Shown here: in pieces, positions 56,010 to 64,000 of the stretch
How the letters are laid out: the number at the start of each line of letters is the position of its first letter
Position numbering within the stretch: position 1 is the first letter of the stretch
Assembly: GCA_001298555.1 (NCBI GenBank)
Contig: LJCW01000108.1
Span: 1 to 64,000 of the forward strand
Reading direction: 5' to 3'
Origin: Actinobacteria bacterium OV450
GTDB taxonomy: Bacteria; Actinomycetota; Actinomycetes; Streptomycetales; Streptomycetaceae
DNA length: 64,000 nucleotides
The notes under the pieces: model-generated
What the model was told of the DNA's origin: nothing
Database searches by the model: none
The model's input: the letters and a program-made list of their open reading frames with translations, nothing else
Position numbers and translations under genes: made by a program

Positions 56010-56207
56010 CCCGTCCGGCCCGGGTCCGGGCACGGCGTACTTCTTCTCGGACATGCGTCCGATCCGCATCGGGATTCCCGGCGGGGGGTAACCATCCGGT
56101 CACGCACCGGACTCAGAAAGTGCACGCACGCCCCTCGTGGCGGTGATGTGTCGTACCCCACACTGAAGTGCGGTGCCCCCGTCCTCGGAGCCCTGGAGGT
56201 CGCCCCC

Positions 56208-57293
56208 GTGCAGACCCAGATCCTGACCGTCAACGTGAGCCCGCCCGTGCACGACGCCGAGGCCACTGCGGGTGAAGAGCCCGAGGTCGACGCCGTGGAC
56301 GAGGAGCCCGAAGAGCCCGAGGTACTGGAGCTGATCGAGCAGGCGCCCGAACCGCGCCGGCGCGCGGACAGCGGCGGAGCGGGCCCTTCCGCAGACCTGT
56401 TCCGGCAGTACCTGCGCGAGATAGGCAGGATCCCGCTGCTCTCCGCCGCCGAGGAGGTCGAGCTCGCGCGCCGCGTCGAAGCCGGCCTGTTCGCCGAGGA
56501 GAAACTGGGCAACAGCCCCGACCTCGACCTGCGGCTCGCCCTCGACCTCGACAAGCTCGTCGTCATGGGGCGGATGGCCAAGAGGCGCCTCATCGAGTCG
56601 AACCTGCGGCTGGTCGTCTCCGTCGCGAAGCGCTACGTGGGCCGCGGGCTCACCATGCTCGACCTCGTGCAGGAGGGGAACCTCGGGCTCATCCGGGCCG
56701 TCGAGAAGTTCGACTACGCCCGCGGGTACAAGTTCTCCACCTATGCCACCTGGTGGATCCGGCAGGCCATGTCGCGCGCCCTCGCCGACCAGGCCCGCAC
56801 CATCCGTGTGCCCGTCCATGTCGTCGAGCTGATCAACCGCGTCGTCCGCGTCCAGCGCCGCATGCTCCAGGAACGCGGGTACGAGCCCACCGCCGAAGAG
56901 GTCGCCGTCCACCTGGAACTGACGCCCGAGCGGGTCCTGGAGGTGCTCCGCCTCGCCCAGGAGCCCGTCTCGCTCCACGCGCCCGTCGGCGAGGAGGACG
57001 ACGTCGCGCTCGGCGACCTGATAGAGGACGGGGACGCCGCCTCGCCCATGGAGTCCGCCGCGTTCTTCCTGCTCCGCGAACACCTCGAAGCCGTCCTGTC
57101 GACCCTCGGCGAGCGCGAACGCAAGGTCGTACAGCTGCGCTACGGCCTGGCCGACGGCAGGCCCCGCACGCTGGAGGAGATCGGGCGGATCTTCGGCGTC
57201 ACGCGCGAGCGGATCCGCCAGATCGAGTCCAAGACCCTCAACAAGCTGCGCGACCACGCCTTCGCCGACCAGCTCCGCGGCTACCTGGACTGA
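56208..57293 (+). CDS. hrdA: RNA polymerase sigma factor, HrdA-like (RpoD group)
   Basis: Group 2 sigma-70 factor of 361 residues. An acidic N-terminal stretch (about 15-45, [17 protein letters not shown]) replaces most of region 1.1. Region 1.2 is [22 protein letters not shown], regions 2.1-2.4 run from [20 protein letters not shown] through [18 protein letters not shown], and region 4.2 is [20 protein letters not shown]. The GTG at 56208 is chosen because GGAGG sits 8 nt before it. The name HrdA rests on the RpoD-like sequence and on its position between nasA and this ABC pair, as in other Streptomyces chromosomes. Hrd paralogues are hard to tell apart by sequence. Confidence 0.9.
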   Translation: MQTQILTVNVSPPVHDAEATAGEEPEVDAVDEEPEEPEVLELIEQAPEPRRRADSGGAGPSADLFRQYLREIGRIPLLSAAEEVELARRVEAGLFAEEKLGNSPDLDLRLALDLDKLVVMGRMAKRRLIESNLRLVVSVAKRYVGRGLTMLDLVQEGNLGLIRAVEKFDYARGYKFSTYATWWIRQAMSRALADQARTIRVPVHVVELINRVVRVQRRMLQERGYEPTAEEVAVHLELTPERVLEVLRLAQEPVSLHAPVGEEDDVALGDLIEDGDAASPMESAAFFLLREHLEAVLSTLGERERKVVQLRYGLADGRPRTLEEIGRIFGVTRERIRQIESKTLNKLRDHAFADQLRGYLD

Positions 57294-57298
57294 CGGGC

Positions 57299-57326
57299 CG
57301 GGACACCGGGACCGGGACACCGGGAC
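57299..57326. repeat. two tandem copies of a 14-bp unit
   Basis: CGGGACACCGGGAC occurs at 57299-57312 and 57313-57326, just after the hrdA stop codon; probably slippage. Confidence 0.75.
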
Positions 57327-57353
57327 CGCCACAGGCGGGGCTGGGAACGGAGA

Positions 57354-57383
57354 AGGGGTGCCCCCTGGCGGGAGGGCACCCCT
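57354..57383. terminator. bidirectional terminator between hrdA and the ABC operon
   Basis: 10-bp perfect stem (AGGGGTGCCC arm) with a 10-nt loop in the gap between convergent genes. Confidence 0.7.
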
Positions 57384-57432
57384 GGCAACCCGGCACGACA
57401 CCGGTCCAACACCGGCGTGGGACCGGCCGACG

Positions 57433-59355
57433 CTAGTCGACCTCGGCCACCGCCTGCGCGAACTGCGCCGCGTACAGGCGCGCGTACGCGCCCTCCGCCT
57501 CCAGCAGCTCCTCGTGCGTCCCCTGCTCCACGATCGAGCCGCTCTCCATCACCAGGATCACGTCCGCGTCGCGGATCGTGGACAGCCGGTGCGCGATCAC
57601 GAACGACGTACGGCCGTGCGCGAGGCGCGCCATCGCCTTCTGGATCAGCACCTCGGTACGGGTGTCCACCGAGCTCGTCGCCTCGTCGAGGACCAGGATC
57701 ACCGGGTCCGACAGGAACGCCCGGGCAATGGTGATCAGCTGCTTCTCGCCCGCGCTGACCCCCGCACCCTCGTCGTCCAGCACGGTGTCGTAGCCGTCCG
57801 GCAGGGTGCGGATGAACCGGTCCGCGTGGGCGGCCCGCGCCGCCTCCTCGATCTCGGCGCGCGTGACCTCGCGGGCTGCACCGTAGGCGATGTTCTCCGC
57901 GATGGTGCCGCCGAACAGCCACGTGTCCTGGAGCACCATGCCGATGCCGCCGCGCAGTTCCTCACGGGTCATCTTCGCGATGTCGACCCCGTCGAGGGCG
58001 ATCTCGCCGCCCGTGACCTCGTAGAACCGCATCAGCAGGTTGACGAGCGTGGTCTTGCCGGCGCCCGTCGGGCCGACGATCGCGACCGTGTGGCCGGGTT
58101 CGACGGTCAGCGACAGGTTCTCGATGAGCGGCTTGTCCGGCTCGTAGCGGAAGGCCACCTTGTCGAGCGTGACCTGGCCGCGGAGCTGCTCCGGCCGCTC
58201 CGGGACCTCCGCGTCCGGCTCCTGCTCCTCGGCGTCGAGCAGCTCGTACACCCGCTCCGCCGAGGCGACACCGGACTGCACCAGGTTCGCCATCGACGCG
58301 ACCTGCGTCAGCGGCATCGAGAACTGGCGCGAGTACTGGATGAACGCCTGCACGTCACCGATCGACAGGCTGCCCGAGGCCACCCGCAGACCGCCGACGA
58401 CAGCCACCAGCACGTAGTTGATGTTCGAGATGAAGAACATCACCGGCTGCATGATCCCGCTGACCAGCTGCGCCTTGAACGAGGCCCGGTACAGCGCCTC
58501 GTTCTGCTCGGCGAAGACGGCCGCGGACTCCTTCTGCCGGCCGAAGACCTTGACCAGCGTGTGGCCCGAGTACATCTCCTCGATGTGCGCGTTGAGCGCG
58601 CCCGTCGACTTCCACTGCGCCACGAACTGCGGCTGCGACTTCTTGCCGATCTTCGCCGCGACGACGACCGACACCGGGATCGTCACCAGCGCGACCAGCG
58701 CCAGCAGCGGTGAGATCCAGAACATCATCGCCAGCACACCGACGATCGTCAGCAGCGAGTTCAGCAGCTGGCCCATCGTCTGCTGGAGCGTCTGCCCGAT
58801 GTTGTCGATGTCGTTGGTGGCCCGGCTGAGCACCTCACCGCGCTTCTGCCGGTCGAAGTACGACAGCGGCAGCCGCGACAGCTTCGCCTGGAGCTCCTCG
58901 CGCATCCGGTACACGGTGCCGTTCATGATGTGGTTCGACAGCCGCGTCGCCACCAGCATCAGCAGGCCGGCGAGGGTGAACACCACCAGCGCCCAGATCG
59001 CCACGACCCCGACGGCGCCGAAGTCGATGCCCTCGCCGGGGGTGAAGTCGGTGCCGGACAGCATGTCCGCCATCCTGCCCTGGCCCTTGGCGCGCAGCCC
59101 GTCCAGCGCCTGCTGCTTGGTGATCCCGGCCGGCATCTGGCGGCCGACGATCCCCGCGAACACCAGGTCGGTGGCCTGGCCCAGGATCTTCGGGCCGACG
59201 ACCGAACAGGCGACGCTGCCGACGACGGCGACGACCATGCCCCACAGCTTGACGCGGTCGTGCGCGATCTGGCCCAGCAGTCGTTTGCCCGAGCCCTTGA
59301 AATCCAGGGACCGCTCGGCCGGCCCCATCATCATCCGTCCTCCGGGCCCGCTCAT
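57433..59355 (-). CDS. ABC exporter half-transporter, catalytic-site partner
   Basis: Fused membrane and ATPase half-transporter, 640 residues, six helices then a nucleotide-binding domain. A soluble insertion of about 50 residues (AGITKQQALDGLRAKGQGRM and on) lies between helices 1 and 2. Walker A is VGPTGAGKTT (about 427), Walker B VILVLDEATSSVD with the catalytic Glu, switch FVIAHRLSTI; the signature is degenerate (GVSAGEKQ instead of LSGGQ). The ATG overlaps the stop codon of the partner gene (ATGA). Probably a heterodimeric drug or lipid exporter with the protein encoded at 59352. Confidence 0.93.
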   Translation of the reverse strand: MSGPGGRMMMGPAERSLDFKGSGKRLLGQIAHDRVKLWGMVVAVVGSVACSVVGPKILGQATDLVFAGIVGRQMPAGITKQQALDGLRAKGQGRMADMLSGTDFTPGEGIDFGAVGVVAIWALVVFTLAGLLMLVATRLSNHIMNGTVYRMREELQAKLSRLPLSYFDRQKRGEVLSRATNDIDNIGQTLQQTMGQLLNSLLTIVGVLAMMFWISPLLALVALVTIPVSVVVAAKIGKKSQPQFVAQWKSTGALNAHIEEMYSGHTLVKVFGRQKESAAVFAEQNEALYRASFKAQLVSGIMQPVMFFISNINYVLVAVVGGLRVASGSLSIGDVQAFIQYSRQFSMPLTQVASMANLVQSGVASAERVYELLDAEEQEPDAEVPERPEQLRGQVTLDKVAFRYEPDKPLIENLSLTVEPGHTVAIVGPTGAGKTTLVNLLMRFYEVTGGEIALDGVDIAKMTREELRGGIGMVLQDTWLFGGTIAENIAYGAAREVTRAEIEEAARAAHADRFIRTLPDGYDTVLDDEGAGVSAGEKQLITIARAFLSDPVILVLDEATSSVDTRTEVLIQKAMARLAHGRTSFVIAHRLSTIRDADVILVMESGSIVEQGTHEELLEAEGAYARLYAAQFAQAVAEVD

Positions 59356-61085
59356 GCGGCCTCCGCCTCCGTCAGCTGGGAGAGCACGATCTCCCGGTAG
59401 GTCTCGTTGTCGGCCATCAGCTCGTGGTGGCGCCCCTCGCCTACGACCTGGCCCTCGTCCAGCACGATGATCCGGTCGGCGTCGCGGATCGTGGAGACGC
59501 GCTGGGCGACGATGACGACCGTCGCCTCCTCCGTCTCGCGGGCGAGCGCCGCGCGCAGCGCCGCGTCCGTCGCGTAGTCCAGGGCCGAGAAGGAGTCGTC
59601 GAACAGATAGATCTCCGGGCGCTGCACCAGCGTGCGCGCGATGGCCAGACGCTGGCGCTGGCCTCCGGAGACGTTCGTTCCGCCCTGGGTGATCGGCGCG
59701 TCCAGGCCGCCGTCCAGCTCGGACACGAAGTCCTTGGCCTGCGCCACCTCCAGTGCGTGCCACAGCTCCTCGTCGGAGGCGTCGGGGCGTCCGTAGCGCA
59801 GGTTCGAGGCGACGGTCCCGGAGAACAGGTACGGCTTCTGCGGGACCATGCCCACCGTCTTGGCGAGCAGTTCCGGATCGAGGCGGCGCACGTCCTCCCC
59901 GTCGACGAGCACGTCGCCGCCGGTCGCGTCGAACAGCCGCGGAACCAGGCCCAGCAGCGTGGACTTGCCGCTGCCGGTGGAGCCGATCACCGCGGTGGTC
60001 TCGCCGGGGCGGGCCACCAGGTCCACCCCGCGCAGCACCGGGGCCTCGGCGCCCGGGTAGCGGAAGTCGGCGCCGCGCAGCTCCAGCCGGCCGCGGGCGA
60101 GCAGCTTGCGCACGGGGTCGGCGGGCGGGACGACGCTGGACTCGGTGTCCAGCACCTCCTGGACGCGCTCGGCACACACCTCGGCGCGCGGCACCATCAT
60201 GAACATGAAGGTGGCCATCATCACGGACATGACGATCTGCATCAGGTAGGCGAGGAAGGCCGTCAGCTGGCCGATCTCCATGCCGCCGCTGTCGATGCGC
60301 ATCGCGCCGAACCAGATCACGGCGACGCTGGAGATGTTCACGACCACGATCACGGTCGGGAACATCAGCGCGAGCAGCCGACCGGCCGCGAGGGAGACCC
60401 CGGTCAGGTCGGCGTTGGCCTCCCGGAACCGGTCCTTCTCGTACTCGTCGCGGATGAAGGCGCGGATCACGCGGTTGCCGGTGATCTGCTCGCGCAGCAC
60501 CCGGTTCACGGTGTCCAGACGGACCTGCATCTTCCGGAACAGCGGGCGGGTCCGGAAGACGATCGCGCCGACCGACAGGCCGAGGACGGGGACCACGGCC
60601 AGCAGGACGCCCGACAGCTTCACGTCGAGCGAGAGCGCCATGGCGATGCCGCCGATGCACATGATCGGAGCCGAGACCATCAGCGTGAAGGTCATCAGCA
60701 CCAGCATCTGGATCTGCTGCACGTCGTTCGTCGTACGGGTGATCAGCGACGGCGCGCCGAACTGGCCGAGCTCCCGGGCGGAGAAGCTCTGCACCCGGTC
60801 GAAGACGGACGCGCGGATGTCGCGGCCGACGGCGGCCGCGGTGCGGGCGCCGAAGTAGACGGCGCCGCAGTTGCACCCGAGCTGGACGAGGGAGACGCCC
60901 AGCATCAGCGCGCCGAAGCGCAGGATGTAGCCGGTGTCCCCGCTGACGACACCGTTGTCGATGATGTCCGCGTTCAGCGTGGGCAGGTAGAGGCTCGCAC
61001 TGGTCTGCAGCAGTTGCAGCAGCACGAGCAGGGCAATCGGTTTCCGGTACGGACTCAGATGGGTCCGCAGAAGTCGTATGAGCAC
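59352..61085 (-). CDS. ABC exporter half-transporter, degenerate-site partner
   Basis: Half-transporter of 577 residues: membrane domain about 1-310, nucleotide-binding domain about 340-570. Walker A is IGSTGSGKST, the signature is canonical (NVSGGQRQRLAIAR). The Walker B Glu is Asp (IYLFDDSFSALD) and the switch His is Gln (VIVAQRVSTI). Its own ATP site is therefore non-catalytic, while its signature completes the partner's active site. The GTG at 61085 has GGAG 7 nt upstream; the frame is open to 61166. It is the first gene of the pair. Confidence 0.93.
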   Translation of the reverse strand: MLIRLLRTHLSPYRKPIALLVLLQLLQTSASLYLPTLNADIIDNGVVSGDTGYILRFGALMLGVSLVQLGCNCGAVYFGARTAAAVGRDIRASVFDRVQSFSARELGQFGAPSLITRTTNDVQQIQMLVLMTFTLMVSAPIMCIGGIAMALSLDVKLSGVLLAVVPVLGLSVGAIVFRTRPLFRKMQVRLDTVNRVLREQITGNRVIRAFIRDEYEKDRFREANADLTGVSLAAGRLLALMFPTVIVVVNISSVAVIWFGAMRIDSGGMEIGQLTAFLAYLMQIVMSVMMATFMFMMVPRAEVCAERVQEVLDTESSVVPPADPVRKLLARGRLELRGADFRYPGAEAPVLRGVDLVARPGETTAVIGSTGSGKSTLLGLVPRLFDATGGDVLVDGEDVRRLDPELLAKTVGMVPQKPYLFSGTVASNLRYGRPDASDEELWHALEVAQAKDFVSELDGGLDAPITQGGTNVSGGQRQRLAIARTLVQRPEIYLFDDSFSALDYATDAALRAALARETEEATVVIVAQRVSTIRDADRIIVLDEGQVVGEGRHHELMADNETYREIVLSQLTEAEAA

Positions 61086-61196
61086 GCGCAGGCTCCGGTC
61101 GGCAAGATCGAGGGGGTTCGCTCCATCTTCGGCCACCGCGCAGCCGATCCCCACCGGTTTTCGCAAAGGCCCGTCAAAAGGAGGAGACCGGCCGGC

Positions 61197-61222
61197 GGGC
61201 CTACTCCCACGGCAGTAGGCCC
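61197..61222 (-). terminator. hairpin after xylB
   Basis: 8-bp stem GGGCCTAC/GTAGGCCC with a 10-nt loop, 32 bp after the xylB stop codon on the minus strand. Confidence 0.5.
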
Positions 61223-61253
61223 CGCGCCCGAGCGCGCGCCGATGCCCCGCGGC

Positions 61254-62708
61254 TCAGCCCTGGAACGCCCCCGGGTGGATCTGCTCACGCGTCGCGATGT
61301 ACTGCTGGCGCACCGCCTGCCACGCCGGGTACTCGTCGCCCGGCTCGAAGACCTGCGCCACCGGACCCGGCCACACCGGCGGGGTGTGCGGGGCCAGCGT
61401 GCCCTGCTGCACCCCCAGCGCCCACGCGGCCTGGCGCGCCGCGCCCAGCGCCGCGTAGTCGGCCGGCGCGGGGACGACGATCTGCGTGCCGAACAGTCCC
61501 GGAGCGGCCGCCTGTACGGCGGGCAGCTCGGCCGCCGCGCCCAGCAGGAACACCCGGCGGATCTCGACCCCGCGCGAACGCAGCACGTCGAGCGCGTCCG
61601 CGAGCCCGCACAGCATGCCCTCGAACGCGGCCCGGGCCAGGTGCTCCGGCTTCATCGAGTCCCGCCGCAGCCCGGACAGGGTCCCGGCGGTGTGCGGCAG
61701 GTTCGGCGTCCGCTCGCCCTCCAGGTACGGCAGGAGAACGAGCCCGTGCGCGCCCGGCGTCGACTTCAGCGCGAGCTCGGACAGCCCGTCGAGATCGGTG
61801 CCCAGCAGTTCGGCGGTGCCCCGCAGCGCCCGTACGGCATTGGAGACGTTCACCACCGGCAGGTGCATGCCGCTGGCGTCGGCCAGCGAGGTGATCAGCC
61901 CGCCCGGCTCCGTCAGCGCCTCGTGGTGCACGGCCATCACCGAGCCCGAGGCGCCCAGCGAGACCACCGCGTCGCCGGGCCCGAGGCCCAGCCCGAGCGC
62001 GGCGGCCATGGTCTCCCCGGTGCCGGCGGAGATCAGCAGCCCCTCCGGTGTCATCCCGGCGGCGTCGGCCGGCCCGAGCACCTCGGGCAGCAGCGCCATG
62101 TGCCCGAGCGCCAGCTCGACCAGGTCGGGCCGGTACGAACCGGTGGCCGCCGACCAGTACCCGGTGCCCGAGGCGCCGCCGCGGTCGGTGGTCCGCCGGA
62201 CCGGACGGCCCAGCAACTGCCAGACCAGCCAGTCGTGCGCGGACATCAGCACGGCGACCCGGCGGGCCGCCTCCGGCTCGGTGCGGGCCAGCCAGGCCAG
62301 CTTCGCCACCGGCTGTGCAGACTGCGGGACGGACCCGACGGCCTCGGCCCAGGCCTGCCGGCCGCCCAGCGCCTCGACGAGTTCGGCGGCGGCGACCTGG
62401 CCGCGCTTGTCGTTGCCGATCAGGGCCGGACGGACCAGGGCGCCCTGCTGGTCCAGGGGCAGCAGTCCGTGCTGCTGCGCGGAGACGCCTATGGCCTGGA
62501 CGCCCTCGAGGAGCCCGCCGCCGGCGGCCTCGCCGAGGGAGAGCAGCCAGGCCTGCGGGTCGGTCTCGTGGGGGTGGACGCCCTCGGGGTCGCCCGCGGG
62601 CTGTGGATGGGGCGCGTAGCCCTGGCGCAGGACGGCACCGGTCTCGGTGTCACAGACGACTATGCGAGTGAAGGCGGAAGAGCTGTCCAGCCCGGCGACT
62701 ATCCCCAT
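61254..62708 (-). CDS. xylB: Xylulokinase-like FGGY carbohydrate kinase
   Basis: Sugar kinase of 484 residues phosphorylating D-xylulose (or a related ketose). FGGY features: GLDSSSAFTRIVVCD at the N-terminus, AIGVSAQQHGLLPLD, the catalytic-Asp region WSAATGSYRPDLVE, and the C-terminal signature YLEGERTPNLPHTAGTLSGL. ATP-binding is seen in LISAGTGETMAAALGLGLGPGD. No xylose isomerase or transporter lies nearby, so the substrate is inferred from the family. The ATG at 62708 has CAGAAT ending 7 nt upstream and no Shine-Dalgarno. Confidence 0.88.
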   Translation of the reverse strand: MGIVAGLDSSSAFTRIVVCDTETGAVLRQGYAPHPQPAGDPEGVHPHETDPQAWLLSLGEAAGGGLLEGVQAIGVSAQQHGLLPLDQQGALVRPALIGNDKRGQVAAAELVEALGGRQAWAEAVGSVPQSAQPVAKLAWLARTEPEAARRVAVLMSAHDWLVWQLLGRPVRRTTDRGGASGTGYWSAATGSYRPDLVELALGHMALLPEVLGPADAAGMTPEGLLISAGTGETMAAALGLGLGPGDAVVSLGASGSVMAVHHEALTEPGGLITSLADASGMHLPVVNVSNAVRALRGTAELLGTDLDGLSELALKSTPGAHGLVLLPYLEGERTPNLPHTAGTLSGLRRDSMKPEHLARAAFEGMLCGLADALDVLRSRGVEIRRVFLLGAAAELPAVQAAAPGLFGTQIVVPAPADYAALGAARQAAWALGVQQGTLAPHTPPVWPGPVAQVFEPGDEYPAWQAVRQQYIATREQIHPGAFQG

Positions 62709-62780
62709 GCGGAGAATTCTGCCGCACGCCGAACCGGGATCCGCCGCCCGGAGGCGCCGGATCCCGGGGAACCTCCCGGC

Positions 62781-63083
62781 TCAGGTGTTGCTGGTGCCCC
62801 AGTCGTCCTCGAAGCCGCCGCCGGTCCGGTCGCGCAGGCTCCGGACCCGCCCGGCCAGGGAGGACGGGATCGCGTCGCCGACCTTGTCGCCCACGGCGGC
62901 GAAGGCCTTGCCGGCGTACTGCCGACCGGTCTGCCCGGCGGTCTCGGCGGCATTGCGCACCGCCGGGTTCTGCGCGAGCCCGCGGGCGGACTTCTTCAGC
63001 TGTTCGTAACGTTCGCGCCCGGCGCGCGTCCCGAGCACGTACCCGAGGGCCAGTCCGACCACGAACGTGACCTTGTACCGCAT
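62781..63083 (-). CDS. YtxH-domain protein
   Basis: Small membrane-anchored protein of 100 residues. One N-terminal helix (VTFVVGLALGYVLGTRAGRERYEQL) carries the YtxH-type GYVLGTRAG turn, followed by an amphipathic helical region (SARGLAQNPAVRNAAETAGQ) and a hydrophilic tail. YtxH proteins are associated with general stress; their mechanism is unknown. The ATG at 63083 has AAGGG 8 nt upstream and is preferred to a codon three residues earlier. Confidence 0.8.
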   Translation of the reverse strand: MRYKVTFVVGLALGYVLGTRAGRERYEQLKKSARGLAQNPAVRNAAETAGQTGRQYAGKAFAAVGDKVGDAIPSSLAGRVRSLRDRTGGGFEDDWGTSNT

Positions 63084-63156
63084 GCCTGTCACCCTTCGTC
63101 GTGTGGTGCCCGGCCTGCTGGCGATACCGATTGGCGGAGCACCCCCCTGCTTGCGC

Positions 63157-63162
63157 TAATCT
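63157..63162 (+). promoter_or_regulatory. candidate -10 element of the tRNA-Asn operon
   Basis: TAATCT, a near-consensus -10, about 67 bp before the first tRNA-Asn; the -35 candidate TTGGCG (63131) is at an unusually long spacing of 20. Confidence 0.4.
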
Positions 63163-63228
63163 ATGTCTCGCAGCGGGCGCTCGCCCCCCGGCAAGGCCGG
63201 AGGTGGGCTGTTCGGTGCACCGCAGCAA

Positions 63229-63301
63229 TCCCCTGTAGCTCAATTGGCAGAGCAGCCGGCTGTTAACCGGCAGGTTACTGGTTCGAGTCCAGTCGGGGGA
63301 G
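63229..63301 (+). tRNA. tRNA-Asn (GTT)
   Basis: Full cloverleaf of 73 nt: acceptor TCCCCTG/CGGGGGA, D-arm GCTCAATTGGCAGAGC, anticodon loop CTGTTAA with GTT at 63262-63264 on a GCCGG/CCGGC stem, and T-arm ACTGGTTCGAGTCCAGT. Discriminator G; CCA is not encoded. Confidence 0.97.
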
Positions 63302-63306
63302 CGCAG

Positions 63307-63379
63307 TCCCCTGTAGCTCAATTGGCAGAGCATTCGGCTGTTAACCGGAGGGTTGCTGGTTCGAGTCCAGCCGGGGGAG
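63307..63379 (+). tRNA. tRNA-Asn (GTT), second copy
   Basis: Cloverleaf of 73 nt, 5 bp after the first copy. Anticodon GTT at 63340-63342. It differs from copy 1 in the anticodon stem (TTCGG/CCGGA) and T-stem (GCTGG/CCAGC), with changes that keep pairing. CCA is not encoded. Confidence 0.97.
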
Positions 63380-63383
63380 CGTG

Positions 63384-63420
63384 AAAGAAGAGGGCCCCGC
63401 GCGGGTCCTCTTCTTTTTTG
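63384..63420 (+). terminator. terminator of the tRNA-Asn pair
   Basis: AAAGAAGAGG pairs with CCTCTTCTTT, extended by GC pairs inside, and is followed by TTTT; a good intrinsic terminator 5 bp after the second tRNA. Confidence 0.9.
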
Positions 63421-63516
63421 CCCTGGTCCTGGAACCGGGCAGCCCTCAGAACGGTCTCCCTCAGCAGGCGAAGCCGATCATGCGAGGCATCCGAGGCAGG
63501 AGATCGTATGAGCGGC

Positions 63517-63522
63517 TATGCT
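63517..63522 (+). promoter_or_regulatory. candidate -10 of the CAT-anticodon tRNA
   Basis: TATGCT, 41 bp before the tRNA at 63564; no convincing -35. Confidence 0.3.
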
Positions 63523-63563
63523 GCGGCAGACGGCGCGCACACATGTACGCGCCACGCCGTGAA

Positions 63564-63637
63564 GGGGCGGTAGCTCAGCCGGTTAGAGCAGCGGACTCAT
63601 AATCCGTCGGCCGTGGGTTCGAGTCCCACCCGCCCCA
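63564..63637 (+). tRNA. tRNA with CAT anticodon (Ile2 or elongator Met)
   Basis: Cloverleaf of 74 nt: acceptor GGGGCGG/CCGCCCC, D-arm GCTCAGCCGGTTAGAGC, anticodon CAT at 63598-63600 in loop CTCATAA on stem CGGA/TCCG, and T-arm GTGGGTTCGAGTCCCAC. Discriminator A, no encoded CCA. It lacks the unpaired first base of initiator tRNA. Whether it is the lysidine-modified Ile2 or elongator Met cannot be settled by eye; the anticodon-arm and variable-loop sequence resembles bacterial Ile2 more. Confidence 0.93.
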
Positions 63638-63642
63638 CTGCG

Positions 63643-63676
63643 AGCCGCAGGTGCAGAAACGATCGCACCTGCGGCT
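63643..63676 (+). terminator. terminator after the CAT-anticodon tRNA
   Basis: GCCGCAGGTGC pairs perfectly with GCACCTGCGGC (11 bp, 10-nt loop), starting 6 bp after the tRNA. Confidence 0.75.
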
Positions 63677-63733
63677 TCGGTGTTTCCTGGGGTCGGGGCT
63701 TCCCGTCGGGCATCCCCCGGAGCGCCTGCCGGG

Positions 63734-64000
63734 CTAGAAGTTCTCCGTTTCGTCCGCCAGGTGGCGCAGTACGTCGTTCAGGTCCTGGCGGCGGGCGAAG
63801 GCCGCGCGTTGGCGGTGGGCGCCCGAGCCGTCGCGCAGGAGGCCGCCCAGGGTCTTGGCCGCGTGGTCGAGTTCGTCCGACGCCGCCAGTTCCGGGGCGA
63901 CCAGGTCCAGCAGGGCCTCCGCCAGGTCCGCCGCCGGGAGTTCCGCGCCCGTGTACGGGTCCAGCCCGAAGCCCTCCAGCCCGTCGTGGGCCGCCCGCCA
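63734..64000 (-). CDS. Carboxylate-amine ligase (GCS2/YbdK family), C-terminal part
   Basis: Only the last 88 residues are in the window. They read WRAAHDGLEG, then DLVAPELAASDELDHAAKTL, then GSGAHRQRAAFARRQDL and NDVLRHLADETENF before a TAG at 63734. The GxGAxRQRAAF block is the conserved end of the GCS2/YbdK-type glutamate-cysteine ligase-like family, which joins an amine to a carboxylate with ATP. The exact substrate is unknown. Its start and promoter lie beyond the right edge. Confidence 0.75.
   Translation of the reverse strand, partial: WRAAHDGLEGFGLDPYTGAELPAADLAEALLDLVAPELAASDELDHAAKTLGGLLRDGSGAHRQRAAFARRQDLNDVLRHLADETENF

Noticed and set aside
57433..60876. Possible fusion of the two ABC exporter genes into one 1147-residue protein
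   Set aside because: The frame is merely open upstream of the ATG at 59355; the upstream part overlaps the partner gene in another frame and lacks ABC features. The 4-bp ATGA overlap shows two separate genes.
59424..63266. A 1280-codon plus-strand frame across the ABC, xylB and YtxH genes
   Set aside because: It is antisense to several well-supported genes at once and of His/Gln/Arg/Val-rich shadow composition.

Overview
This window is chromosomal DNA of a high-GC actinomycete, almost certainly Streptomyces or a close relative. The evidence is very G+C-rich codon third positions, GTG/TTG starts, intrinsic terminators that are long GC hairpins often lacking a U-run, an HrdA-type sigma factor, the znuACB-zur operon, the phoH-ybeY-CNNM-era neighbourhood and the dnaG/dgt pair. 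Most of it is core-chromosome content. There is no IS element, prophage, CRISPR array or biosynthetic cluster.

Layout. 1-2.5 kb: an MFS transporter running off the left edge, divergent from a PfkB-family kinase. 2.7-6.3 kb: a tightly packed phoH-ybeY-CNNM/CorC-YjbR-deaminase-like run. 6.4-11 kb: a methyltransferase/MFS pair, a GlxA-type regulator and a secreted protein, lying between that run and era (11.1 kb). 12-14.3 kb: a methyltransferase, then an intracellular M4 metalloprotease with its emfourin-type inhibitor. 14.5-16.5 kb: leuA behind a Leu-rich leader peptide. 16.5-20.4 kb: an SDR, a zinc-ribbon/TerB protein and an NCS2 purine permease. 20.5-22.7 kb: recO, uppS and a membrane protein. 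22.7-25.9 kb: the zinc uptake operon znuA-znuC-znuB with zur, divergent from glyS. 27.5-32.5 kb: small accessory units (VC0807-type membrane protein, aldo/keto reductase plus TetR, DoxX/MarR, DHA2 drug exporter). 32.5-36.7 kb: dusB and ppdK. 37-39.3 kb: a winged-helix regulator, a truncated haemoglobin and a VOC protein. 39.3-43.5 kb: the nitrite reductase operon. 43.8-46.9 kb: TSUP permease, class F sortase with a secreted anchored protein, and a GGCT-like protein. 46.9-51.6 kb: dnaG, a ferredoxin-reductase-like flavoprotein and dgt. 51.7-56 kb: a CbiX-like chelatase, a SanA/YdcF protein, an SDR remnant and the assimilatory nitrate reductase nasA. 56.2-63.1 kb: hrdA, a heterodimeric ABC exporter, xylB and a YtxH protein. 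63.2-64 kb: three tRNA genes and the end of a carboxylate-amine ligase gene.

Themes. Nitrogen assimilation is spread over the window: a purine permease, nitrite reductase with its accessory flavoprotein, a chelatase that could supply iron for sirohaem, and nitrate reductase. Each of the three transport or reductase units is preceded by paired GTNAC-like elements spaced exactly 22 bp, the period of GlnR boxes. Zinc homeostasis is a self-contained module whose likely Zur box covers the znuA -10 element. At least a dozen genes have a -10-like hexamer 6-8 nt before the start codon and no Shine-Dalgarno, the signature of leaderless mRNAs.

I do not see a clearly new multi-gene system. The most interesting signals are the leuA attenuator, the deaminase-fold protein without any Cys or His, the leaderless Zur-controlled promoter, the perfect palindrome over an MFS start codon, and the SDR gene reduced to fused ends by an internal deletion.
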